Assembly: GCA_002215645.1 (NCBI GenBank)
Contig: NGFI01000004.1
Location: forward strand, 121,924 to 185,923
Direction: 5' to 3'
Length of the DNA: 64,000 nucleotides
From: Gemmatimonadetes bacterium 2013_60CM_65_52
GTDB lineage: Bacteria; Gemmatimonadota; Gemmatimonadetes; Gemmatimonadales; Gemmatimonadaceae
Shown here: in pieces, positions 39,564 through 48,614 of the stretch
Numbering within the stretch: the first letter of the stretch is position 1
Layout of the letters: every line of letters starts with the position of its first letter
Made by a program: the position numbers and the translations under genes
The notes under the pieces: generated by a model
Told to the model about the DNA's origin: nothing
Seen by the model: only the letters and a program-made list of their open reading frames with translations
Database searches by the model: none

Positions 39564-39580
39564 TTACTATGGCGAAGTAA
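39564..39580. promoter_or_regulatory. Candidate HipB operator 2
   Basis: TTACT-ATGGCGA-AGTAA is an inverted repeat related to site 1 through the shared GCGAAGTA. The centres of the two sites are about 68 bases apart, which would allow DNA looping by a HipA-HipB complex, as is known for hip operators in E. coli. Confidence 0.42.
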
Positions 39581-39728
39581 AGCTCAAAGTTTAGCGCTAG
39601 CTACCTTCGTAGCCGTACTCAACACGGCCACGGTCCATCGGTCCGGTCCGAATGCACAGCGAGCTCTACAGCTGCCTGCATATGACCTATCTCATTTTAA
39701 ATCAATAGGTTAGAAACCATGCACAGGC

Positions 39729-39757
39729 TTGATATTTCCAGTCGAAACTGCTAAATT
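39729..39757 (+). promoter_or_regulatory. Candidate promoter of gyrA
   Basis: TTGATA (39729-39734), a 17-base spacer and TAAATT (39752-39757) lie 50 bases before the gyrA ATG, with an AT-rich surround. Both hexamers are four of six or better to sigma-70 consensus. Confidence 0.5.
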
Positions 39758-39806
39758 CACCCATCTGTAATTTCGATGTTTGTCGCCTCAAGCCGATGAC
39801 CTGTAG

Positions 39807-42323
39807 ATGACCGCACCGAACAACCGCGAACGCATCCTTCCGCGCCTCATCGACGATGAGATTCGCGAATCGTTCATCAATTACTCGATGAGCGTCATCG
39901 TCTCTCGCGCGCTGCCGGACGTGCGCGACGGACTAAAGCCGGTGCATCGCCGCGTGTTGTATGCGATGAACGAGCTCGGACTGGTGCCGGGCCGCCCGTA
40001 CAAGAAATCGGCGACGGTCGTCGGCGACGTGCTGGGCAAGTATCACCCGCACGGCGACCAGAGCGTGTACGACGCGCTCGTGCGCATGGTGCAGGATTTC
40101 TCGCTGCGCTATCCGCTGGTGGACGGGCAGGGGAACTTCGGTTCCGTCGAAGGAGATCCGGCGGCAGCCTACCGATACACCGAGTCGCGGCTCACGCCGA
40201 TCGCGATGGAGCTGCTCTCGGACATCGACAAGAACACCGTCGACTTCGTGCCGAACTTCGACGACCGGCTCTCGGAGCCGAGCGTCATGCCGGCGGGCAT
40301 TCCGAATCTGATCGTGAATGGGTCGTCCGGCATCGCCGTCGGCATGGCGACGAACATTCCGCCCCACAATCTGCGCGAGACCATCGGCGCGATCATCCAC
40401 CTCATCGACAACCCCGACTGCACGCCCTCGGACCTGCGGAAGTTCATCAAGGGGCCCGACTTCCCGACGGCTGGCTACATCTACGGCCGCGCGGGCATCA
40501 AGGATTATCAGGAGACTGGCCGCGGCCGCATCGTGATGCGTGCGCGTGCGGTGATCGAGGAAAAGGAAAGCTCGAACAAGTCGCAGATCGTCGTCACCGA
40601 GATCCCGTATCAGGTCAACAGCGCGAAGCTCATCGAGGACATCGCGGCGCTGGTGCGCGACAAGAAGCTCGACGGCATCAGCGACCTGCGGAACGAGTCG
40701 GATCGCGAGGGGCTTCGCATCGTCATCGAGCTGAAGCGCGACGCCATCCCCCGCGTGGTGCTGAACCAGTTGTACAAGCACACGCAGATGCAGACGACGT
40801 TCGGCGTCATCATGCTGGCGCTCGTGCCGGATCCGACGACGCGCCGCCTCGTGCCGAAGGTGATGGCATTGAAGGAGGCGCTGGAGCACTACGTCGCGCA
40901 CCGGCACGAGGTCATCGTGCGGCGCGCGCAGTACGAGCTCGACAAGGCGCTGGAACGCGAGCACATCCTCGAGGGGTTGAAGATCGCGGTCGACAACATC
41001 GATGCGGTCATCAAGGTCATTCGCGCCGCGGACGACCCGTCGGTCGCCGGCACGCAGCTCCAGGCGCGCTTCAAGCTGAGCGAGCACCAGGCCGACGCGA
41101 TCCTGAACATGCGGCTCGCCAAGCTCACCGGCCTCGAGATCGAGAAGCTCGAGGCGGAGCTGCGCGAGGTGCGTGCGTTCATCAGCGAGATGCGCGCGCT
41201 CCTCGATTCCCGCGAGAAGCGCATGGCGTTGCTCAAGACGGAGCTCCAGGCGATCAACGCCAAGTACGGCGACGAGCGCCGCTCGGAGATCACGAGCGAC
41301 GAGGGCGAGTTCACCATCGAAGACCTCATCGCCGACGAGGAGATGGTCGTCACCATCTCGCACTCCGGCTACATCAAGCGCACGGCGGCGTCCACCTACC
41401 GGAAGCAGCGGCGTGGCGGCCGCGGGCTGAATGGGCAGCAGCTGCGCGACGAAGACTTCATCGAGCATCTCTTCATTGCGAGCACGCACGAATATCTGCT
41501 CGTCTTCACGGGCGACGGCCGGTGCTTCTGGCTCAGGGTGCACGAGATTCCGCAGGCGGGACGCGCGGCCAAGGGCAAGCCGGTGGTGAACCTCATCAAC
41601 GTGTCCCCCGACACCGCCGTGCAGGCCATCCTGCCCGTGCGCGAGTTCCGCGACGATCAGTTCCTGCTGTTCTCGACCACGCACGGCACAGTCAAGAAGA
41701 CCGCGCTCTCCGCCTACGCCAATCCGCGCGCGAACGGCATCAAGGCCATCAAGATCGAGGAGGGCGACGAGCTGATGGACGTGCAGATCACCTCCGGCAC
41801 GAACGACATCGTGCTCGCGACTCGGCACGGGCTGTCCATTCGCTTCCACGAGCAGGACGTGCGCGAAATGGGACGCGACACCACCGGCGTGAAGGGCATC
41901 GAGCTCGGCGCGCGCGACGAGGTGATCGGCATGGTGGTCATCAAGCGCGACGCGACGCTGCTGGTCGTCGCGGAGAAGGGCATCGGCAAGTGCTCGCCAA
42001 TCGAGGAATACCGGGTGCAGAAGCGGGGCGGCAAGGGCATCATCACGATGCACCGCACCGAGAAGACGGGCGACGCGGTCTCCATCATGGAGGTCCTGCC
42101 GGAAGACGAGCTGATGCTCATGACGAAGCAAGGCATCCTCATCCGCATGCCGGTGAAGGGCATTCGCGTGGCGGGCCGCAACACGCAGGGCGTGAAGCTG
42201 GTCCAACTGGAGGCGCACGATCTCGTGATGGCGGTCGCACGCGTGGTGCCCGAGGACGATGACGGGACCGAGGGCATCGAGGAAGTCGAGCCAGTGGGTG
42301 CGGGGGACGACGCGGAGGAGTAG
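39807..42323 (+). CDS. gyrA: DNA gyrase subunit A
   Basis: 838 aa. The breakage-reunion domain has RYTE with the catalytic Tyr124, and the C-terminal pinwheel has the GyrA box QRRGGRG, which distinguishes GyrA from ParC. The quinolone-determining stretch reads [11 protein letters not shown]: Gln85 stands where E. coli has Ser83, while Asp89 (E. coli Asp87) is kept. gyrB is not in the window. The gene is divergent from hipBA. The tail is acidic, as in many GyrA proteins. Confidence 0.97.
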   Translation: MTAPNNRERILPRLIDDEIRESFINYSMSVIVSRALPDVRDGLKPVHRRVLYAMNELGLVPGRPYKKSATVVGDVLGKYHPHGDQSVYDALVRMVQDFSLRYPLVDGQGNFGSVEGDPAAAYRYTESRLTPIAMELLSDIDKNTVDFVPNFDDRLSEPSVMPAGIPNLIVNGSSGIAVGMATNIPPHNLRETIGAIIHLIDNPDCTPSDLRKFIKGPDFPTAGYIYGRAGIKDYQETGRGRIVMRARAVIEEKESSNKSQIVVTEIPYQVNSAKLIEDIAALVRDKKLDGISDLRNESDREGLRIVIELKRDAIPRVVLNQLYKHTQMQTTFGVIMLALVPDPTTRRLVPKVMALKEALEHYVAHRHEVIVRRAQYELDKALEREHILEGLKIAVDNIDAVIKVIRAADDPSVAGTQLQARFKLSEHQADAILNMRLAKLTGLEIEKLEAELREVRAFISEMRALLDSREKRMALLKTELQAINAKYGDERRSEITSDEGEFTIEDLIADEEMVVTISHSGYIKRTAASTYRKQRRGGRGLNGQQLRDEDFIEHLFIASTHEYLLVFTGDGRCFWLRVHEIPQAGRAAKGKPVVNLINVSPDTAVQAILPVREFRDDQFLLFSTTHGTVKKTALSAYANPRANGIKAIKIEEGDELMDVQITSGTNDIVLATRHGLSIRFHEQDVREMGRDTTGVKGIELGARDEVIGMVVIKRDATLLVVAEKGIGKCSPIEEYRVQKRGGKGIITMHRTEKTGDAVSIMEVLPEDELMLMTKQGILIRMPVKGIRVAGRNTQGVKLVQLEAHDLVMAVARVVPEDDDGTEGIEEVEPVGAGDDAEE

Positions 42324-42397
42324 CAAACCGTCTTTCCGCGCCCTCGTTCCGGCTGTACCTTAGCGGACTGGATGAACCCGCCGCCGAAAAGCAGAAC

Positions 42398-43663
42398 GTG
42401 AGCTGGCCCGTCGAGCACGAAGAGCCGCTTCGCCAGACCCTGATCGGGACCACGCTCGAGCTGCCGTCGTCCACGCCGGAGCTCATGGACGCGTTGCGCC
42501 ACGACCGCCAGGCGCTGGTGCGCGACGCGCTCCTGTGGCAGCGGTGGGTGCGGTATCTCGCCTTGCTGGCAACGACGGTGCTGGCGCTCGCCTTCGGCTC
42601 CGGCGACCGTCTGCAACTGCTCCAACCCATCGCCGTCACCGCGCTGGTCTACGTGCTGTGCGTTGCAACCACGGCCGAGATGGTGTGGCGGTCCGATGCG
42701 GTCCACGAGTATCGGTTGCCGGCGCTGCTCGTCACCGCCGACATCGTGACGCTCGCCACGCTGATCTACATCAGTGGCCGCCCGTCGGAGATGGGACGCA
42801 TTCTGGTCGGCGCGCTGCTCGTCGTCCAACTCTCGGTGTTCTACTTCGGCCGTGGACTCGGCACCTACGCCGCGATGCTGGCGGCGTTTGCATACATCGT
42901 CAGCACGCGCGTGGCGCCGTCATCCGCCGACCTCGCCTCGCAGCGTCTCCCGCACGTGCTCTTCACGCTCGGTGTCTTCGGGCTCGTGAGCGCGGTGCTG
43001 GTGACCGCGTATGGAAATTTCCGCGCACGGATGAATCGCCTGCGTCTCTTCTGCAAGCTCGTGGAGGAAGGTGATCTGACGCCGTCGTTCGCGCCGGGCG
43101 ACGACAAGCGGCCCGACGACCTTACGCTCCTGGCGCGCAGCTTCGAGGCCATGCGGTCGCGCCTCGCGGAACAGATCGGCACGGATCCCCTCACGGGATG
43201 CCTGAACCGCCGCGCACTCGAGACGCGGCTGCGCGTGGAGTGGCGCCAGGCGAAGCGCCGCTCCTCGACGGTGGCGGTGCTCTGCATCGATCTCGACCAC
43301 TTCAAGCTGATCAATGACTCCCGCGGCCATCCCTTCGGCGACGTCGTGCTCCAGGAGCTGGCCGGCATCATGAAGGTGACCGCGCGCGACACGGACGCCG
43401 TCGCGCGTCTCGGCGGCGACGAGTTCGTGATCGTGCTGCCGGACACCGGGTGGCAGGGAGCGCTTACATTCGCGGAACGTTTGCGGCGAAAGGTGGACGA
43501 CTTCGATTTCGGCGCCAGCGCGGGCGCCATGCGCCTTACCATTTCCGTCGGTGTCGCGCTCGCGCGCGGCACCGATCCTATTTCACCCGAGATGCTGCTG
43601 CAGGAAGCCGACCGGTCGCTGTACAAGGCGAAGAGCGGCGGGCGCAATCGCATCTTTGCCTGA
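42398..43663 (+). CDS. Diguanylate cyclase with membrane-bound N-terminus
   Basis: 421 aa, GTG start. About six membrane helices span residues 45-215 (for example YLALLATTVLALAFG, VTALVYVLCVATTAEMV, LLVTADIVTLATLIYIS), followed by a HAMP-like linker. The GGDEF domain starts at DPLTGCLNRRA and has an intact active site RLGGDEF; RDTD sits at the I-site position (RxxD five residues upstream), so product inhibition is expected. It makes cyclic di-GMP. Its end is ten bases before the dehydratase gene. Confidence 0.93.
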   Translation: MSWPVEHEEPLRQTLIGTTLELPSSTPELMDALRHDRQALVRDALLWQRWVRYLALLATTVLALAFGSGDRLQLLQPIAVTALVYVLCVATTAEMVWRSDAVHEYRLPALLVTADIVTLATLIYISGRPSEMGRILVGALLVVQLSVFYFGRGLGTYAAMLAAFAYIVSTRVAPSSADLASQRLPHVLFTLGVFGLVSAVLVTAYGNFRARMNRLRLFCKLVEEGDLTPSFAPGDDKRPDDLTLLARSFEAMRSRLAEQIGTDPLTGCLNRRALETRLRVEWRQAKRRSSTVAVLCIDLDHFKLINDSRGHPFGDVVLQELAGIMKVTARDTDAVARLGGDEFVIVLPDTGWQGALTFAERLRRKVDDFDFGASAGAMRLTISVGVALARGTDPISPEMLLQEADRSLYKAKSGGRNRIFA

Positions 43664-43673
43664 GTCCGAGCCG

Positions 43674-44642
43674 GTGACCGATCTCATTACCCTGTACGAC
43701 CTCGAATCCGCGGCGGCGCGCATCGCGTCCGTCGCCGTGCGCACGCCCACGCTCCCAGCCGACGAGTTGAGCGAGCGAATCGGCACGCCCGTGTTCATCA
43801 AGCCCGAGATGCTCCAGCGCGGCGGTGCGTTCAAGTTCCGTGGCGCCTACAACTTTCTCGCGCAACTGACGCCCGGCGAGCGAGCCCGCGGCGTGATCGC
43901 ACCGTCCTCGGGCAATCACGCGCAGGCCGTCGCACTTGCCGCGAAGCTGTTCGGGTGCAATGCAGTGGTCGTCATGCCGACCACGGTGACGGCCGCCAAG
44001 CGGGGCGGTGCTGAACGGTTGGGCGCGCGCGTCGTGCTGGCTGGGACGACGACGCAGGACCGTTACGAGCGAGCGCTCGAGCTGGTGGAGGCGGAAGGGC
44101 TCACGCTCGTGCCGCCGTACGATCACCCATGGATCATCGCGGGACAGGGGACGGCGGGCTTGGAGATCGTGGAGGACGTCCCTGACGTCGGCACCGTCCT
44201 TGTTCCCGTTGGCGGAGGCGGGCTGGCTGCGGGCGTCGCGACGGCAATCAAGTTGCGGGCGCCCCGCGCGCGAGTCATTGCCGTAGAGCCTGCGAATGCT
44301 CCAAAATTGTCCCGGGCTCGGGACGCGGGGCAGCCGGTCCGCATCGCGTCTTCCGGGGGACTGGCGGACGGGCTGCTGGCGGTCGAGGTTGGCAGCGTCA
44401 CCTTCGCACACCACCAGTTGCACGTGGACGACGTGGTGCGTGTGGAAGACAGCGCCCTCCGCGGCGCGATGCGCTTCCTGCTCGATCGTATGAAACTCGT
44501 CGCCGAGCCGAGCGGGGCGATCACCATCGCGGCGCTGCTGGAAGGAATTGCCACACCAGTGGGCAAGACGGTCGCCGTGTTGAGCGGCGGAAACATCGAG
44601 TGGGACGGACTCGCCTCACTCCTCCCGGATAGGCTCTCATGA
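43674..44642 (+). CDS. Threonine dehydratase-like PLP enzyme
   Basis: 322 aa from the GTG at 43674; the frame is open upstream inside the cyclase gene but has no family sequence there. GGAFKFRGAYNF carries the PLP Lys54, SSGNHAQAVALAAK the phosphate/cofactor motif, and PVGGGGLAAG the glycine-rich phosphate loop. There is no C-terminal ACT domain, so it resembles the catabolic/serine racemase or threo-3-hydroxyaspartate lyase group rather than biosynthetic IlvA. Stop overlaps the kinase ATG (ATGA). Confidence 0.9.
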   Translation: MTDLITLYDLESAAARIASVAVRTPTLPADELSERIGTPVFIKPEMLQRGGAFKFRGAYNFLAQLTPGERARGVIAPSSGNHAQAVALAAKLFGCNAVVVMPTTVTAAKRGGAERLGARVVLAGTTTQDRYERALELVEAEGLTLVPPYDHPWIIAGQGTAGLEIVEDVPDVGTVLVPVGGGGLAAGVATAIKLRAPRARVIAVEPANAPKLSRARDAGQPVRIASSGGLADGLLAVEVGSVTFAHHQLHVDDVVRVEDSALRGAMRFLLDRMKLVAEPSGAITIAALLEGIATPVGKTVAVLSGGNIEWDGLASLLPDRLS

Positions 44643-45706
44643 ATCGCTGCCCGACCTGTGGCACTCAGTACGCCAACGACGCGCGCTTCTGCACCAAGGA
44701 CGGCACCAAGCTGATCCCGATGCCGGGGAGCGCTGGTCCGATCGCGACGAGCGACAGCGGGCGCGGAACGGCGGTCGGACGGCCCGAGCAGCCGAAACCC
44801 GCGACGCCGACGAACCTCGTGGACAAGGTGTTGGACGGACGCTACCTCATCGTGCGCAAGATCGGTGAGGGCGGGATGTCGTTCGTCTACCTTGCCAACG
44901 ACACGGCCACGAAAGACCGCTACGCCATCAAGGTGCTCTCCGCGGCGCTCTCCGCCGACCAGAACGCCATGCAGCGCCTGAAGCGCGAAGCGAGCCTGGG
45001 CATGCGTCTGGCGCATCCGAACGTGTGCCACATCATCCGCATGGGCGAGACGCAGGATGGTCTCGTGTACGTGGTCATGCCATTCGTCGAGGGGGAGATC
45101 CTCTCCGACCGCAACAATCGGCGGGGCACGCTGTCGGTGGACGAAGTCTCGAAATTCGTAACGGACATCGCCTCCGGACTGCACGTGGCGCACGAGCTGA
45201 AGATCGTCCATCGCGATCTGAAGCCGGAGAACGTCATGATCTGCCGTAACGAGGATGGCACCGAGCGCGCGGTGGTGATGGACTTCGGTTTGGCGAAGGA
45301 ACGTCGCGCCGATGCGGAGCTCCAGAAGCTCACGGCAACGGGCATCATCCTGGGGACGCCGGAGTTCATGAGCCCCGAGCAGCTACGCGGCAAGCCGCTG
45401 GACGCACGCACCGACGTGTACTCGCTCGCCCTTATGACGTATGAGATGCTGACCGGCAAGCTGCCCTTTACCGGGCGCACGCAGCAGGAGATGATGATTG
45501 CCCGTCTGCGGAGCGAGCCGGTTCCGTTGCGGCAGGCTCGCCCTGAGCTGGATTTGCCCGAAGCCATCGAGAAGGTGCTTGGCAAGGCCATGCAGCGGAA
45601 TCCTGACGACCGATATTCGACAGCGCCGGAGTTTGCGGCGGCGCTCGCGGTGGCTTCCGACCGCAAGACAGAAAAGAGCGGAATCGGTCGGCTGTTCGGG
45701 CGCTAA
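44639..45706 (+). CDS. Ser/Thr protein kinase with N-terminal zinc ribbon
   Basis: 355 aa. It starts with RCPTCGTQYANDARFCTKDG, a small ribbon with Cys4, Cys7 and Cys18 and Asp in the fourth place. The kinase domain has GEGGMSFVYLAND, HRDLKPENVM, DFGLAKE and GTPEFMSPEQL, all intact. There is no membrane helix or sensor domain, so it is cytoplasmic and short. Translationally coupled to the dehydratase; a 393-base gap follows. Confidence 0.93.
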   Translation: MNRCPTCGTQYANDARFCTKDGTKLIPMPGSAGPIATSDSGRGTAVGRPEQPKPATPTNLVDKVLDGRYLIVRKIGEGGMSFVYLANDTATKDRYAIKVLSAALSADQNAMQRLKREASLGMRLAHPNVCHIIRMGETQDGLVYVVMPFVEGEILSDRNNRRGTLSVDEVSKFVTDIASGLHVAHELKIVHRDLKPENVMICRNEDGTERAVVMDFGLAKERRADAELQKLTATGIILGTPEFMSPEQLRGKPLDARTDVYSLALMTYEMLTGKLPFTGRTQQEMMIARLRSEPVPLRQARPELDLPEAIEKVLGKAMQRNPDDRYSTAPEFAAALAVASDRKTEKSGIGRLFGR

Positions 45707-46099
45707 GGGGCCTCGGAATTACACCGAAGGCTGAGCAAACCATGCCCTGAAAAAAGCTGAGCCCTGACCGACGAGCTGACGCATCATTCGCTCGTGGGGG
45801 AGGAGCTGTCGGAGTCTGTCTAGCTGGCGAGCCTGGAGCAATACGAGCCGTACGACAGATACAAGTTTTAGAAAGAGTCCCCGCAACACCGAAGAGCAAC
45901 AACGTAGAAACGTGATGAGTGGGCCACAGAGAGCACAGAGCGCACAGAGGTAACAGCGTTGCCTTTTGTTGCTTGTTGCAACACTGTCGTTCTCGGTGTT
46001 CTCTGTGCTCTCTGTGGTAATGAGCAGTACCCGTAGTGAGCACGTGGCGGAGATGACGATGCGCACTCGCGTCGCCCGCGACTTGAGATAGCTTCCGGC
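45707..46099. other. Intergenic region containing a palindromic repeat
   Basis: No gene is supported here. Its main content is the second palindromic repeat copy (45921-46020); the rest shows no recognisable RNA or promoter. The M1 aminopeptidase gene begins at its right edge. Confidence 0.6.
45921..46020. repeat. Palindromic 'CCACAGAG' repeat, copy 2
   Basis: The left arm begins GCCACAGAGAGCACAGAG (from 45923) and the right arm ends TGTTCTCTGTGCTCTCTGTGG TAA at 46020; the outer 17 bases pair perfectly. Same unit and same layout as copy 1 near 32.2 kb, with a longer loop. It lies between a Ser/Thr kinase gene and the M1 peptidase gene. Confidence 0.8.
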
Positions 46100-47740
46100 A
46101 TGCGCATTCGCTTTCGTGCCGCATGCCTCTGCGCCGTCGCCCTCACGAGCGCGGCCCGCGCACAAACACCTCGCATTGCCGCGTCGCCCACGTATCAACC
46201 GGGCATCGACGCGCTCGACTATGACATCACCCTCGAACTGCCCGACACGGGCGCCTACATCCACGGCGATGTCGTGGTGACGCTGCGGCGCTCCCCCGGT
46301 CTGAAGCGAGTACGCCTCGACCTCGTTGATGGCCTTACGGTGCGTACGGTCGACGTGAACGGCGCTCGTGTTACCGCGCAGCACCAGGGCAGCAAGATAG
46401 ATATCCCGCTCGACATCGCCGGCGACAGCGCACAAGTCCGCGTGATCTACGAAGGCGCGGTGACCGACGGTCTCGTCGTGCAGAAGGACGCACGCGGCCG
46501 ATGGACCTGGTTCGGCGACAACTGGCCCGACCGCGCGCGCCAGTGGCTTCCCACGATCGATCACCCAAGCGACAAGGCAACCGTCTCGTGGCATGTCATC
46601 GCCGCTCCGTCGGAGACCGTCGTCGCGAACGGCGCGCTCGTGTCCGCGAAACCGGTACGCATTCGGGGCGCGCAACGAAAGGAAACGAGCTGGCGCGAGT
46701 CACGGCCCATCGCCACGTACCTCATGGTGATCGCGGTAGGGCCGCTCGATCGCTACGACGTCCGCGAGCCCGACTGCCACTACGGCGACGCGGGACAATG
46801 CGTGAGACAGCAGGTCTACGTGCTGCCGGAAAATCGCCACTGGCTGCCGGGTGTCTTCAGCTCTGTCGGGCCCATCGTGTCACTGTTCGAGCGGCTCGTC
46901 GGGCCGTTCCCGTACGAGAAGCTGTCGCACCTGCAATCGTCCACGCGATACGGCGGCATGGAGAACGCGAGCGCCATCTTCTACGACGGCAGGCTGTTTC
47001 CAGAGGAGAAGGTCACCGATGCGTTGATCGCGCACGAGACAGCACACCAGTGGTTCGGTGATGCGGTGACGGAGCGCGAATGGGGACATCTGTGGTTGTC
47101 GGAGGGCTTCGCGACGTATTTCGCGGCGCTGTGGACGCAGCACGTGCGGGGCGACGCGGCGTTTCGAGCCGACATGGACAGGATTCGTGAACAGATCCTG
47201 CATGATTCGGTGGTGGCGCAACGGCCAGTCATCGACACTGCGGAGCGCGATTACATGCGGCTCCTCAACACCAACAGCTATCAGAAGGGCGGTTACGTCC
47301 TGTACATGCTGCATCAGCAGATCGGTGACAGCGCGTTCTTCGGCGCGCTGGGATCATACTACGCCACGTACCGTCACGGGACGGCGCTCAGCGACGACCT
47401 GCAACGTGAGCTCGAGAAGACATCGGGGAGATCGCTCGCGCAATACTTCGATCAATGGCTGCGCCGGCCAGGTGTCGCCGAACCGAGCATCGGGTGGGCG
47501 CGCGACCCATCTACCGGTGAGGTCTCGCTGCTCGTCCTTCAGCAGGATGCTCGTGGGCCGTTCGAACTGCCGCTGCCTCTCATGATCACGCGCGCCGACG
47601 GAACGAGTGCGCGGCTCACGGTCATGGTTCCAGCACAGGCACGCGCGATCGTACCGTTGCCCGGGCGGTTCGACGTCCAGCCGCGCGCGATCGGGTTTGA
47701 TCCGGACAGGCGCCTCCTGGCGCGCATCGCGGCATTGTGA
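46100..47740 (+). CDS. Secreted M1-family aminopeptidase
   Basis: 546 aa with a signal peptide (RIRFRAACLCAVALTSAARA). The gluzincin zinc site is HETAH at about 312-316 with the third ligand in LSEGFATYF, and the substrate-binding GxMEN appears as YGGMENAS. These enzymes remove N-terminal residues from peptides. Without the long C-terminal HEAT domain of the full PepN, it is close to the short 'cold-active' type. It opens the peptide-degradation region and is coupled (TGATG) to the next gene. Confidence 0.92.
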   Translation: MRIRFRAACLCAVALTSAARAQTPRIAASPTYQPGIDALDYDITLELPDTGAYIHGDVVVTLRRSPGLKRVRLDLVDGLTVRTVDVNGARVTAQHQGSKIDIPLDIAGDSAQVRVIYEGAVTDGLVVQKDARGRWTWFGDNWPDRARQWLPTIDHPSDKATVSWHVIAAPSETVVANGALVSAKPVRIRGAQRKETSWRESRPIATYLMVIAVGPLDRYDVREPDCHYGDAGQCVRQQVYVLPENRHWLPGVFSSVGPIVSLFERLVGPFPYEKLSHLQSSTRYGGMENASAIFYDGRLFPEEKVTDALIAHETAHQWFGDAVTEREWGHLWLSEGFATYFAALWTQHVRGDAAFRADMDRIREQILHDSVVAQRPVIDTAERDYMRLLNTNSYQKGGYVLYMLHQQIGDSAFFGALGSYYATYRHGTALSDDLQRELEKTSGRSLAQYFDQWLRRPGVAEPSIGWARDPSTGEVSLLVLQQDARGPFELPLPLMITRADGTSARLTVMVPAQARAIVPLPGRFDVQPRAIGFDPDRRLLARIAAL

Positions 47741-48525
47741 TGGGCTTCGTCGCCAGGGCTGCGGCGATCGGCATCGTCGCGGGCACGCTGTGCGCGCCGC
47801 TCTCGGCACGCGCGCAGAGCGCCACCACCCTTCCACCCACCCGCGCCGATTTTCTCCTCGAGGAGGGCCGCTGGGCGGAGGCGGAATCCGAGTTCTATCG
47901 GCAGTCGGAGCGGGCGCCGAAGGACCCGGTAGCGCGCGCGGCGCTCGGACGCTTCATCGCAATGAAGGGCGCAGTGCGTCCCGGCTCGGTCCTCGTGGAA
48001 GAAGCGCGGAAATTCGGGCTCGATCCCCGCGTCGCGCATGAATTGCTGGTAACGATGCGATCGATTCTCGAATGGCGTGCGGCCGGGGCGGAGCTCAAGC
48101 GCGACACCACCGTCGCCATCCACGAGTCTCCGGATCCAGCCGTGTTGTTCCGCATGCCGTTGCCCCGTACCAATCACGAGGGCCGCATTCTTGGTTCGGG
48201 GAGCGCGAGCGAGATGGTGTGGCACGACGTCGTGGATCGTCCCATCGGACTCGATAGCGTGAACGAGCACGGACATCCGATCGGCTTCGAGATCTTCGAG
48301 GTGTTCGCACCATCGGTGGACGTCCGCGAAGGTGAGCTGACGCTCCATGTGAACTCGCGGTCGGCGTTGTCGGCGACGGGTCGCCGGTATCAGGTCCTGC
48401 GGTGGACGGACGGCGTGCGCGTGCTGGTGGACGGCCGAGCGATGTCCGTTCGCGAGGCGCTTTCGCACGTCGGGCCGGACTGGTGGCAACTCGATCTCGT
48501 GCACGGCGTGCTGGTGGTGCGGTAG
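47740..48525 (+). CDS. Exported protein of unknown function
   Basis: 261 aa from the ATG at 47740 (a GTG at 47737 is also possible). A signal peptide (VARAAAIGIVAGTLCAPLSARAQ) is followed by a TPR-like helical stretch (EEGRWAEAESEFYRQSERAP) and then a beta-rich, DUF-like second half that includes NEHGHPIGFEIFEVFAP. No family is recognised. It is translated with the M1 peptidase and sits just before the S41 protease, so it may assist one of them. Confidence 0.65.
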   Translation: MGFVARAAAIGIVAGTLCAPLSARAQSATTLPPTRADFLLEEGRWAEAESEFYRQSERAPKDPVARAALGRFIAMKGAVRPGSVLVEEARKFGLDPRVAHELLVTMRSILEWRAAGAELKRDTTVAIHESPDPAVLFRMPLPRTNHEGRILGSGSASEMVWHDVVDRPIGLDSVNEHGHPIGFEIFEVFAPSVDVREGELTLHVNSRSALSATGRRYQVLRWTDGVRVLVDGRAMSVREALSHVGPDWWQLDLVHGVLVVR

Positions 48526-48583
48526 GCGACTTGCATCCCCGTCTTGCGCGCGGCCGGCGGGGGCGCCACGTTCGTGTCCCACC

Positions 48584-48598
48584 GGTATACCATATTGG
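48584..48598 (-). promoter_or_regulatory. GntR-type operator candidate upstream of the S41 protease
   Basis: On the minus strand this reads CCAATATGGTATACC, matching 13 of 15 bases of the site CCATTGTGGTATACC in the gntR/operon gap (52743-52757). The palindromic core GGTATACC fits operators of FCD-family GntR regulators. It ends 17 bases before the protease ATG. Confidence 0.5.
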
Positions 48599-48614
48599 TC
48601 TCAACGAGGCCCCC

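Larger units (their letters stand above)
39468..39806. promoter_or_regulatory. AT-rich divergent control region between hipBA and gyrA
   Basis: This 339-base region is notably richer in A and T than the coding DNA around it. It holds the two hip operator candidates (39497-39511, 39564-39580), a TATACT -10-like hexamer on the minus strand (39508-39513), and a plus-strand promoter for gyrA (39729-39757). No gene is visible in it. Confidence 0.65.

Noticed and set aside
39933..42326. 797-aa open frame antisense to gyrA
   Set aside because: It mirrors gyrA, whose identity is certain; its composition is typical of a shadow frame (rich in Arg, His, Asp and Val).
45719..46675. Minus-strand frame with a CALCAL-type peptide across the palindromic repeat
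   Set aside because: The Cys/Leu and Thr/Glu-rich peptide is a translation of the CACAGAG repeat units, not a protein; the same pattern appears at the other copy near 32.2 kb.
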